This document shows positions 1-5,050 of a stretch of DNA of 6,160 nt, one piece after another. The DNA comes from G021776435 sp046756245 (lineage in GTDB: Bacteria; Pseudomonadota; Alphaproteobacteria; Caulobacterales; Parvularculaceae), in assembly GCA_046756245.1 (NCBI GenBank), contig JBHHVZ010000131.1, forward strand, positions 1-6,160. Reading direction: 5' to 3'. Within the stretch, counting starts at the first letter, position 1; every line of letters starts with the position of its first letter. The notes beneath the pieces were generated by a model. It was not told where the DNA came from. It did not search any database and was given only the letters and a program-made list of their open reading frames with translations. A program made the translations under genes and the position numbers.

Positions 1-5
1 AAATC

Positions 6-24
6 CGCCCCGCCCGACGGGGCG
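6..24. other. GC-rich hairpin at the left edge
   Basis: A perfect 7-bp inverted repeat (CGCCCCG at 6-12, CGGGGCG at 18-24) encloses a 5-nt loop. There is no T tract on the plus-strand side. On the minus strand the stem is followed by GATTT before the window ends, so it could be a terminator for a gene transcribed leftward or the remnant of one ending upstream. Its role cannot be settled from this window. Confidence 0.35.
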
Positions 25-64
25 CGTCAGGACGGCCGCTCGGTTCGTCGAAGCCCTCAACCGT

Positions 65-110
65 AGGATGGACTACGCTTTTCGGACTTCTCCTGCCGAG
101 CGACCATCCT
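65..110. repeat. Spaced inverted repeat upstream of flgK
   Basis: AGGATGG at 65-71 is matched by its exact reverse complement CCATCCT at 104-110, with 32 nt between the arms. The left arm lies in GTAGGATGG, which resembles the outer arm of short intergenic palindromes common in proteobacteria; that resemblance is from memory and weak. It could also be an operator or leader stem for flgK. I see no convincing sigma-54, sigma-28 or housekeeping promoter in 1-163. Confidence 0.3.
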
Positions 111-151
111 GAACGCGATGACGCCCCGCGACGGTTCGAAAAATCCGGGCT

Positions 152-158
152 AGGGAGG
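152..158 (+). promoter_or_regulatory. Shine-Dalgarno site of flgK
   Basis: AGGGAGG lies 5 nt before the ATG at 164. It is the strongest ribosome binding site in the window and fixes the flgK start, which also matches the expected N-terminus of the family. Confidence 0.8.
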
Positions 159-163
159 CCGGC

Positions 164-1513
164 ATGAGCCTGAATGTGGCGCTCAATACGGCGGTCTCGG
201 GCCTCATGGCGCATCAGCGCGCGATCGCTGCGACCGCTGAAAACATCGCCAATGTCAACACGCCGGAATTCGCCCGGCGCGAGGCGAATTTCTTCACCGA
301 CGCCATCCCCGGCGAATTCGCCGGCGTCGATGTTGAAATCGCGCGCGCCGCCGCCGACCGTTTCCTGCAGGCTGCGAACTATCTTGGGAACGCCGGCGCC
401 GCCGGCGCCCGCGCCATCGCCGATGCGGTTTCGCGGATCGAAGGTTCGCTCGGCGCGCCCGGCGACAATCTTTCGTTCTCCAACAAACTCGACGAGGCTT
501 TTGCAGCATTGACGGCGCTGAGCGCCAATCCGTCCTCGCTTGCCGCGCGCGGGGTTGCGGTGTCCGCGCTCGATGACGCCTTTCGCACCTTCGCCCGCAC
601 GCAGGACGCCATTACGGAAGAATCCGATGCGGCGGCCGGGCGCCTCGCGCTCGATGTCGAGCGCGCCAATGCGTTGCTTGAAGAAATTTTCCGGCTCAAT
701 GGGACCGTTCCCGACAGTCCCGGCGCGGCCGACCTGATCGACGCGCGTCTGGCCGAGCTGTCTGAGCTCATCAGCATCAACGTGGCGCGAAATGATCGCG
801 GCCAGGTCGAAGTGACGACCGATAACGGGCGTGTGCTCGCCAGCGCCGGCGGATTCGCTGTTCTCGGCGCCGAGACCGGCCCGCCGACGCGCCTCAGCCT
901 CTCGTCGTCAGCCGGGGCGCTCGCCGCCGCTGATATTTCCGGCGAGATCGCATCGGGAGAAATCAAGGCGCGGATTGAATTGCGCAACACGACGCTGCCG
1001 CAACTGGCGGCGCTTGTGGAAGGAGCGGCGCGCGGCGTCGCAGATGCGCTGAATGCCGAACATGCGCTCAATGTGACCGTGGGGGCGACGGCGCCGTCGG
1101 CGGCGGGCAATCCGCTCATCGTCGAGGATGCGAGCGGCCGGTTTTCCGTCAACGCGGCGATCCGCAATGATCTGTCGCTTTTGGCCGTTGCTCGCCCGCC
1201 GGCGGGCGGGGTCGGCGGCGCCAATGACGGGTTCGGCGCAGCCGCGCTGGCCGATGTAGGCGCATCGACGGCGGCCGGCAATGTCGCCGAGGCGGTCGCG
1301 CAGATCGGCGCAACGGCGCGCTCGACAAATGAGGCCGCCGACACCAACGAAGCGCTCGCCGCCGAGCTTTCCGCGCGCGTCGCGGAAGACGCCGGCGTCA
1401 ATCTCGACGAGGAATTGTCGAATCTCATCCTCTATCAGCGCGCCTACAGCGCGTCAGCGCGGGTGATTTCCGCCGTAGACGAACTGTATCAGACTCTGCT
1501 TTCAATACTCTGA
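164..1513 (+). CDS. flgK: Flagellar hook-associated protein 1 (FlgK)
   Basis: Structural protein of the hook-filament junction, exported by the flagellar type III system and assembled at the hook tip before FlgL. The 449-aa product has the N-terminal rod/hook helix at about residues 5-40, with the NIANVNTP motif at 27-34, and the C-terminal bundle at about 411-449 (GVNLDEELSNLILYQRAYSA then a VISAVDELYQTLL-type end), the paired helices diagnostic of FlgK/FlgE/FlgG-type axial proteins. The Ala/Gly-rich middle (about 100-400) is the variable surface region. At 449 aa it is shorter than enterobacterial FlgK (about 547 aa), which I take as normal for alphaproteobacteria. The motif normally continues Gly-Tyr after NTP; here it is Glu35-Phe36. 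FlgE or FlgG are less likely because flgL follows directly and the C-terminus matches FlgK. The start is set by AGGGAGG at 152-158. It is probably cotranscribed with flgL 10 nt downstream. Confidence 0.93.
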   Translation: MSLNVALNTAVSGLMAHQRAIAATAENIANVNTPEFARREANFFTDAIPGEFAGVDVEIARAAADRFLQAANYLGNAGAAGARAIADAVSRIEGSLGAPGDNLSFSNKLDEAFAALTALSANPSSLAARGVAVSALDDAFRTFARTQDAITEESDAAAGRLALDVERANALLEEIFRLNGTVPDSPGAADLIDARLAELSELISINVARNDRGQVEVTTDNGRVLASAGGFAVLGAETGPPTRLSLSSSAGALAAADISGEIASGEIKARIELRNTTLPQLAALVEGAARGVADALNAEHALNVTVGATAPSAAGNPLIVEDASGRFSVNAAIRNDLSLLAVARPPAGGVGGANDGFGAAALADVGASTAAGNVAEAVAQIGATARSTNEAADTNEALAAELSARVAEDAGVNLDEELSNLILYQRAYSASARVISAVDELYQTLLSIL

Positions 1514-1516
1514 GGG
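1512..1516 (+). promoter_or_regulatory. Shine-Dalgarno site of flgL overlapping the flgK stop codon
   Basis: GAGGG at 1512-1516 shares two bases with the flgK TGA (1511-1513) and lies 7 nt before the flgL ATG at 1524. A ribosome terminating on flgK covers the flgL binding site, an arrangement that suggests translational coupling and balanced output of the two junction proteins. Confidence 0.65.
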
Positions 1517-1523
1517 CTGAAGA

Positions 1524-2444
1524 ATGATTCGCATATCCGATCTCGCCTTTCAACAAATTCTTCTAAGCGGTTTTCAGCGCGCGCAAGGCGCCGCGCAAGA
1601 GAGACAGATCCAGGTTTCAAGCGGCAAGGTTTCCCAGACTTATGGCGGTCTCGGCGCAAGCGCATTGCAACTGCTGTCGATGGAAGGCGCGTTATCGCGC
1701 GCCAACGCCTTCGAGAGCGCGGCGAAATCGGCCCTGTCGCGGCTTCAGGTTCAAGAAGCCGGGCTGACGACGATCGCCGACGCTGTCGGAGCGGCGCGCG
1801 CCGACTTCGTTCGGACGCTCGCCACCGGCTCGGCGGAGCTGTTGCTGCCCGGCCTCGAAGTTCATGCGCAGCGCATGTTATCTGCACTCAATGCGTCGAT
1901 CGGCGGCGTCTTCGTCTTCGGCGGCGACAAGGGCGATGAAGCGCCGGTCGCAGCGTCGACTCTGGCTGACCTCGGCGCGGCCGGTTCGATCGATGCGCTG
2001 TTTCGGGAGGGTGATGCGCGCGTGCGTCTCGCGGTCGAGGAGGGCGTCGCCGTCGACGGCGGACCGCTTGCGAGCGAAGTCGGCCGCGATCTTCTGATCG
2101 AACTTCAGGAACTCGCCAACGCGGAAGCGACGCTCGGCCCGTTTGACGGCGACTTGACGGCCGCCCAACGGGATTTCCTGGTCGAAAAAGTCGCGCGGTT
2201 CGACGAAATCGCCGCCGCGCTCAATCAGACCCTCGGGCTTAACGGCGTCTCTCAGGCGCAGACCGAGGAGGCGATTGCGCGTAACGTTCAGCGGCGAGAC
2301 CTGGCCGAAGTGGTCGCCGCTGATATCGAAGATGTCGACATCGCCGAAGCGATCGTCAGGCTCAATCAGGACCAGTTAGCCGTCCAGGCGGCCGCGCGCG
2401 CGCTCGCCGACGCGACGGAGCTGTCGCTCCTGAATTTCATCTAG
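1524..2444 (+). CDS. flgL: Flagellar hook-associated protein 3 (FlgL)
   Basis: Second hook-filament junction protein, placed between FlgK and the flagellin filament. The 306-aa product is flagellin-like at both ends. The N-terminal coiled-coil domain (about residues 1-140) includes QIQVSSGK at 28-35, the counterpart of the QxxISSG signature of flagellin and FlgL. The C-terminal helix (267-306, beginning DIEDVDIAEAIVRLNQ) matches the flagellin C-terminal domain. The short middle, rich in Ala, Gly and Asp, has no large D2/D3 domain. Length is close to the usual FlgL of about 300-317 aa and too short with the wrong neighbour for most flagellins; a flagellin is the only real alternative, and position after flgK argues against it. 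It ends at TAG 2442-2444, just before a terminator-like hairpin. Confidence 0.92.
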   Translation: MIRISDLAFQQILLSGFQRAQGAAQERQIQVSSGKVSQTYGGLGASALQLLSMEGALSRANAFESAAKSALSRLQVQEAGLTTIADAVGAARADFVRTLATGSAELLLPGLEVHAQRMLSALNASIGGVFVFGGDKGDEAPVAASTLADLGAAGSIDALFREGDARVRLAVEEGVAVDGGPLASEVGRDLLIELQELANAEATLGPFDGDLTAAQRDFLVEKVARFDEIAAALNQTLGLNGVSQAQTEEAIARNVQRRDLAEVVAADIEDVDIAEAIVRLNQDQLAVQAAARALADATELSLLNFI

Positions 2445-2451
2445 CGTTAAC
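2436..2451 (+). promoter_or_regulatory. CtrA-box-like site 1
   Basis: TTCA at 2436-2439, a 7-nt spacer, then TTAAC at 2447-2451. The consensus for CtrA, the cell-cycle and motility regulator of many alphaproteobacteria, is TTAA-N7-TTAAC, so 8 of 9 defined bases match. The site overlaps the end of flgL and precedes the PilZ gene. It is a motif match only; binding is inference. Confidence 0.35.
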
Positions 2452-2480
2452 GCCTGCGGCCGAGCGCCGCCGCCGGCGTT
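2449..2480 (+). terminator. Probable terminator after flgL
   Basis: AACGCC-T-GCGGC at 2449-2460 pairs with GCCGC-C-GGCGTT at 2469-2480: 11 of 12 positions paired with one T/C mismatch, and an 8-nt loop at 2461-2468. It begins 4 nt after the flgL stop, as expected for the end of flgKL. The following sequence (ATGAAATTATTAAG) is AT-rich but is not a T run, so this is a weak intrinsic terminator at best. Confidence 0.45.
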
Positions 2481-2493
2481 ATGAAATTATTAA
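2479..2493 (+). promoter_or_regulatory. CtrA-box-like site 2
   Basis: TTAT at 2479-2482, a 7-nt spacer, then TTAA at 2490-2493 followed by G. It matches 7 of 9 bases of TTAA-N7-TTAAC and lies in a conspicuous AT-rich island about 30 nt before the first PilZ start codons, where CtrA sites of activated promoters often overlap the -35 region. It begins 43 bp after the start of site 1. AT-rich sequence produces such matches by chance, so confidence is low. Confidence 0.3.
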
Positions 2494-2514
2494 GCGTAAC
2501 AGCAGAAAATTCCC

Positions 2515-2925
2515 GTGAAGAATGTGTTCGACGATGTGTGCGATGATGTGTGCAGCGACAAAAGACGACCTGCTCGCCAGGCGGCTGGAGGCGATCAAAA
2601 AGGCCAAGCCTGTCGCCTTCGCGCCGAAACAAAAAAAAAAACGCCGGAAGCGCCCAAAAACTGGCGCGCCGAAGAGCGGCACACAACCTACAAGTTCGCC
2701 AAGGTCTATTCCGATCCGGAGACAGCCCTGGACTGCATCATTCTAGATATGCACGCGCACGGCGCGCGGTTGAAGCTGCTCGGCGCGCCGGAACTGCCGA
2801 ATATCGTCGTTCTCGTCGCGCCGGGCATCGGATTGCGGGCGAAATCGAAGGTCGTGTGGCAGAACGGCGAAGAGGCCGGGCTCAATTTCGTGAATAAAGG
2901 TTCGCCGGGCGAGGAGCCGCGTTGA
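2515..2925 (+). CDS. PilZ-domain protein with a frame switch at an A11 run
   Basis: PilZ domains bind cyclic di-GMP and often tune flagellar or surface behaviour. The PilZ part runs from about 2641 to the TGA at 2923-2925. It has an RxxxR element (WRAEER), the segment ALDCIILDMHAHGARLKLL, and a strand-rich end (KSKVVWQNGEEAGLNFV). The canonical D/N-x-S-x-x-G is here D-M-H-A-H-G, with His for Ser, so c-di-GMP binding is uncertain. The PilZ frame is open back to a GTG at 2515 (136 aa), but before the A run it reads as unlikely protein, with about 48% G/C at third positions over 2548-2628. The frame starting at ATG 2522 reads as a plausible basic helical N-terminus (ATKDDLLARRLEAIKKAKP) with about 74% G/C at third positions, but it stops at TAG 2744-2746 unless the frame moves by -1 in the A run. 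A shifted product would be about 134 aa. No good Shine-Dalgarno site supports any start. The domain call is firm; the N-terminus and intactness are not. Confidence 0.72.
   Translation: MKNVFDDVCDDVCSDKRRPARQAAGGDQKGQACRLRAETKKKTPEAPKNWRAEERHTTYKFAKVYSDPETALDCIILDMHAHGARLKLLGAPELPNIVVLVAPGIGLRAKSKVVWQNGEEAGLNFVNKGSPGEEPR
2522..2557 (+). repeat. Three degenerate 12-bp tandem repeats at the PilZ gene start
   Basis: Units ATGTGTTCGACG (2522), ATGTGTGCGATG (2534) and ATGTGTGCAGCG (2546) share 10/12 and 9/12 bases between neighbours. In the upstream coding frame they read MCST, MCAM, MCAA, so each copy opens with an in-frame ATG, and copy 2 ends in another (2543). The repeat therefore supplies four alternative start codons and makes the true start ambiguous. 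A 12-bp period keeps the frame if copies are gained or lost. Confidence 0.7.
2631..2641 (+). repeat. A11 homopolymer at the PilZ frame switch
   Basis: Eleven consecutive A follow the C at 2630. In the 2522 frame they read CAA AAA AAA AAA, containing two in-phase A-AAA-AAA heptamers (2632-2638, 2635-2641), a classic slippery sequence for -1 ribosomal frameshifting. A run this long also promotes RNA polymerase slippage and replication slippage, and is a common site of base-count error. One extra A joins the upstream frame to the PilZ frame. Confidence 0.85.
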
Positions 2926-2946
2926 TTCCGGCAAGCCCGGGATTTT
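2926..2946 (+). terminator. Candidate intrinsic terminator after the PilZ gene
   Basis: TTCCGG at 2926-2931 pairs with CCGGGA at 2937-2942 (one G-T wobble) around a 5-nt loop, and TTTT follows at 2943-2946. It abuts the stop codon at 2923-2925. The stem is short and the T run only four long, so efficiency may be low. An overlapping alternative stem (CGGCAA 2929-2934 with TTGCCG 2945-2950) is also possible. Confidence 0.4.
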
Positions 2947-3024
2947 GCCGCGTCCGCGCTCCGTCATTCGCGCGCTTTTCGGAAAATCCGTGCGAAAGGC
3001 TGGTCTTGACTGCGGCCGGTCCCT

Positions 3025-4209
3025 ATGTTCCGGCTCGTGATGAGCCGGACCGAAGATATTCTCTCCGCGGACGCGCCCAGGATCGACCTGGATGCGCCCG
3101 CCGGCGCGCGCGTGGTCGTGGCGATGTCGGGCGGGGTCGATTCCTCGGTGACGGCGGCGCTGGCGAAGCTGTCCGGCTACGACGTCGTCGGCGTCACCCT
3201 GCAACTTTATGATCACGGCGCCGCAGTGCAAAAAAAAGGCGCCTGCTGCGCCGGCCAGGACATTCGCGACGCCCGGCGCGTCGCCGAAAAACTCGGCATT
3301 CCCCATTACGTGCTCGACTACGAAGACCGCTTTTCTGAAGCGGTGATGGAGGATTTCGCCGACGCCTATCTGGCCGGGTCGACGCCGATCCCCTGCGTGC
3401 GCTGCAATGAGACCGTAAAATTCAGGGATCTGCTGGAAACCGCCCGCGATCTCGGCGGCGCCGTGATGGCCACCGGCCATTACATCCGCCGGACCGTCGG
3501 GCCGAACGGGCCGGAGCTCAGGCGGGCGCGCGATCCGGCGCGCGACCAAAGCTATTTCCTGTTTTCGACGACGCGCGAACAGCTCGACTTCCTGCGCTTT
3601 CCGCTGGGCGCTCTGCCGAAAGACGAAGTGCGCGCGATCGCCGGTCAGATCGGGCTCGCCGTCGCCGACAAACCCGATAGCCAGGACATCTGTTTCGCGC
3701 CGGACGGCAAATACGCCGCCGTCGTCGAACGGCTGCGCCCCGGCGCGTCTGAACCCGGCGACATCGTTCACATTGACGGAACGGCGCTCGGCCGTCATCC
3801 GGGCGTCATTCATTATACGGTGGGCCAACGCCGCGGGCTCGGCGTCGCCGCCGGCGCGCCGCTTTATGTGGTCGCGCTCGACGCCGACGCGCGCCGCGTC
3901 GTCGTCGGTCCGCGCGAGGCGCTCCTGGTTCGGCGCATCCATCTGAAAGACGTAACATGGCTCGGCGACGGCGAGGGTGAAACGGCGGCCCGGGCCGAAA
4001 CGCCAGCGGCGGTGAAAGTGCGCTCGACCCGCCCGCCGGCGCCGGCGCATCTCGTTTGGGACAATGGCTGGGCGGTCGAACTGAACAAACCCGAAGAAGG
4101 GGTCGCGCCCGGACAAGCCTGCGTTTTCTATTCGCCCGAGGCGGGCCACGATCGGGTGCTCGGCGGCGGATGGATTACGCGGCCCGAGTCCGCGCCGATA
4201 GGGGGATGA
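3025..4209 (+). CDS. mnmA: tRNA-specific 2-thiouridylase MnmA
   Basis: Cytoplasmic enzyme that installs sulfur at C2 of wobble uridine 34 in tRNA-Lys, -Glu and -Gln, using ATP to adenylate the base and a persulfide delivered by a sulfur relay. The 394-aa protein has the ATP-pyrophosphatase P-loop SGGVDSS at 35-41, the catalytic CNxxxKF with Cys127, ATGHY at 149-153, RDQSYFLF at 173-180, and the second catalytic cysteine in DSQDICF (Cys223). A C-terminal beta-barrel region follows (about 270-394, including HYTVGQRRGLG). The segment GACCAGQDIRDARR at 72-85 is one I associate with alphaproteobacterial MnmA. All key residues are present and length is near the usual 360-400. Neither ATG 3025 nor the in-frame ATG 3040 (389 aa) has a Shine-Dalgarno site; I give the longer frame, but 3040 (MSRTEDIL) is equally credible and sits in a hairpin. 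The stop overlaps the next start by 4 bp. Confidence 0.95.
   Translation: MFRLVMSRTEDILSADAPRIDLDAPAGARVVVAMSGGVDSSVTAALAKLSGYDVVGVTLQLYDHGAAVQKKGACCAGQDIRDARRVAEKLGIPHYVLDYEDRFSEAVMEDFADAYLAGSTPIPCVRCNETVKFRDLLETARDLGGAVMATGHYIRRTVGPNGPELRRARDPARDQSYFLFSTTREQLDFLRFPLGALPKDEVRAIAGQIGLAVADKPDSQDICFAPDGKYAAVVERLRPGASEPGDIVHIDGTALGRHPGVIHYTVGQRRGLGVAAGAPLYVVALDADARRVVVGPREALLVRRIHLKDVTWLGDGEGETAARAETPAAVKVRSTRPPAPAHLVWDNGWAVELNKPEEGVAPGQACVFYSPEAGHDRVLGGGWITRPESAPIGG
3029..3049 (+). promoter_or_regulatory. Hairpin over the mnmA start region
   Basis: TCCGGCTC at 3029-3036 pairs perfectly with GAGCCGGA at 3042-3049 around the loop GTGAT. The A and T of the candidate ATG at 3040 lie in the loop and its G opens the 3' arm; the other candidate ATG (3025) ends 1 nt before the stem. 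CGGTCC at 3017-3022 can instead pair with GGACCG at 3047-3052, so two structures compete. A role in translation control is inference; hairpins of this size do occur by chance in such GC-rich sequence. Confidence 0.4.
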
Positions 4210-4640
4210 GCGCGGTACGGCCGCTCAGCGCAGAAGACGAAACGGCCTGGCGTCCGCTCTGGAACGCCTATCTGGCGTTTTACGACGTGACGCTGACGGA
4301 AGCGACGACGGCGGATGTCTGGCGACGTCTGTTGCAGGGCGATCCTCAGTTCGGCTTCGCTGCGCTCAACGAAGACGGTGCGATGATCGGCTTCGCCCAT
4401 TGCCTCTCTCACGCAACCACATGGTCGGCGAGGGATTATCTTTATCTCGAAGACCTCTTTGTCGATCCAGCCGCGCGCGGCGCCGGCGCCGGCCGCGCGT
4501 TGATCGAAGCCGTCTATGCGGAAGCCGGTGCGCGCGGTTGGGCGCGCGTCTACTGGCACACGCATGCCGGCAATGATCAGGCGCGCCGTCTTTACGACAA
4601 TCTTGCAACTTTGAGCGATTTCGTTCAGTACCGCCGGTGA
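4206..4640 (+). CDS. GNAT-family N-acetyltransferase
   Basis: A single-domain 144-aa acetyl-CoA-dependent acyltransferase, probably cytoplasmic. Motif A is clear: the strand YLYLEDLFVDP at 78-88 runs into the pyrophosphate-binding loop RGAGAG at 91-96 (R/Q-x-x-G-x-G/A). Motif B follows as the N-D-Q-A-R-R-L-Y element at 123-130, typical of GNATs that act on small molecules or free amino groups. The substrate cannot be read from sequence. I chose the ATG at 4206 because it gives a normal GNAT N-terminus (MSAVRPLSAEDE) and forms an ATGA overlap with the mnmA stop, implying translational coupling; the frame is open back to 4056, but that stretch is mnmA in another frame. The G run just before the ATG is too close to be a well-placed Shine-Dalgarno site. 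Confidence 0.88.
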   Translation: MSAVRPLSAEDETAWRPLWNAYLAFYDVTLTEATTADVWRRLLQGDPQFGFAALNEDGAMIGFAHCLSHATTWSARDYLYLEDLFVDPAARGAGAGRALIEAVYAEAGARGWARVYWHTHAGNDQARRLYDNLATLSDFVQYRR

Positions 4641-4642
4641 AT

Positions 4643-4660
4643 GTTGCGAGCGTTGCGAGC
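4643..4660 (+). repeat. Perfect tandem 9-bp duplication
   Basis: GTTGCGAGC occurs twice back to back (4643-4651, 4652-4660) in the 31-nt gap between the acetyltransferase and the YkgJ-family gene. It fills more than half the gap, directly upstream of a weak AGAG (4661-4664) placed 7 nt before the ATG at 4672. It looks like a small local duplication; I see no function. Confidence 0.75.
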
Positions 4661-4671
4661 AGAGTGTCTTG

Positions 4672-5043
4672 ATGGCGAAGAAAAAGCTTTACGATTGCCT
4701 GAAATGTTCGGCCTATTGCTGCAGCTATACGCATATCCCGACGACGAAGACGGATATCAAACGGCTGGCGAAGCATCACGGAATTAGCGAAGAACAGGCG
4801 AAGAAGAAATTCACCAAAAAAGGCGACAAGGAAAATCCGCGCGTTCTTCGCCACCGCGACGACAAGCATTTCGTAACGGCGTGCATGTTCCTCGATCAGG
4901 AAACGCGCAATTGCACGATTTACGAAGCGCGCCCGAAAATCTGCCGCGAGTTTCCGACGCAGAAGCGCTGCGGCTATTATGAATTCCTGATGTGGGAGCG
5001 CGAAGTGCAAGACGACCCTGACTGGGTCGCGACGACGGACTGA
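4672..5043 (+). CDS. YkgJ-family cysteine cluster protein
   Basis: A 123-aa member of the YkgJ/UPF0153 (CxxCxxxCC) family, predicted to bind zinc or an iron-sulfur centre; biochemical function is unknown. Eight cysteines are visible: CLKCSAYCC at 9-17 (Cys9, 12, 16, 17), then Cys71, Cys81, Cys91 and Cys100. The second half carries the family signature C-x-F-L-D, C-x-I-Y-E-A-R-P and C-R-E-F-P (71-95). The stretch between the clusters (about 26-66) is rich in Lys and Asp and probably helical. There is no signal peptide or membrane segment, so it should be cytoplasmic. The ATG at 4672 is preferred to the TTG immediately before it (4669). It lies 31 nt after the acetyltransferase and 7 nt before the oxidoreductase, so it is probably in their operon. 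All expected ligands are present. Confidence 0.88.
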   Translation: MAKKKLYDCLKCSAYCCSYTHIPTTKTDIKRLAKHHGISEEQAKKKFTKKGDKENPRVLRHRDDKHFVTACMFLDQETRNCTIYEARPKICREFPTQKRCGYYEFLMWEREVQDDPDWVATTD

Positions 5044-5050
5044 CCCAGCC

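Noticed and set aside
1..167. Open frame through the region upstream of flgK, ending at TGA 165-167 and overlapping the flgK ATG
   Set aside because: The peptide resembles no flagellar protein tail, third-position G/C is not raised above the other frames, and 165 nt without a stop is common at this GC content. A tail of an upstream gene cannot be fully excluded.
1193..1208. 16-bp perfect palindrome CGCCCGCCGGCGGGCG inside flgK
   Set aside because: It encodes Arg-Pro-Pro-Ala-Gly-Gly in GC-rich codons, so codon bias explains it; nothing nearby suggests a regulatory or recombination site.
379..1428. Long minus-strand open frame (349 codons) opposite flgK
   Set aside because: The product is low-complexity Ala/Ser-rich sequence opposite a well-supported flagellar gene; it follows from flgK codon bias.
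3006..3029. TTGACT plus CCTATGTT as a Caulobacter-type housekeeping promoter for mnmA
   Set aside because: The spacing is slightly short for that consensus and the -10 half matches only about 5 of 8 positions; not enough to call.
3230..3237. A8 run in mnmA as another frameshift site
   Set aside because: The frame is the same on both sides and encodes Gln-Lys-Lys in a normal MnmA segment, so no switch is needed.
2743..4149. Long open frame on the minus strand (468 codons) opposite mnmA
   Set aside because: It mirrors mnmA, a clear catalytic gene. Its product is Arg/Ala/Gly-rich with no recognisable domain, as expected from antisense reading of GC-rich coding DNA.
4056..4205. Upstream extension of the acetyltransferase frame
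   Set aside because: These 50 codons lie inside mnmA and read as Arg-rich nonsense; the ATG at 4206 gives a normal GNAT N-terminus.
4474..4499. Inverted repeat with 8-bp arms inside the acetyltransferase gene
   Set aside because: It falls on the RGAGAG acetyl-CoA loop, where Arg/Gly/Ala codons force alternating G and C.
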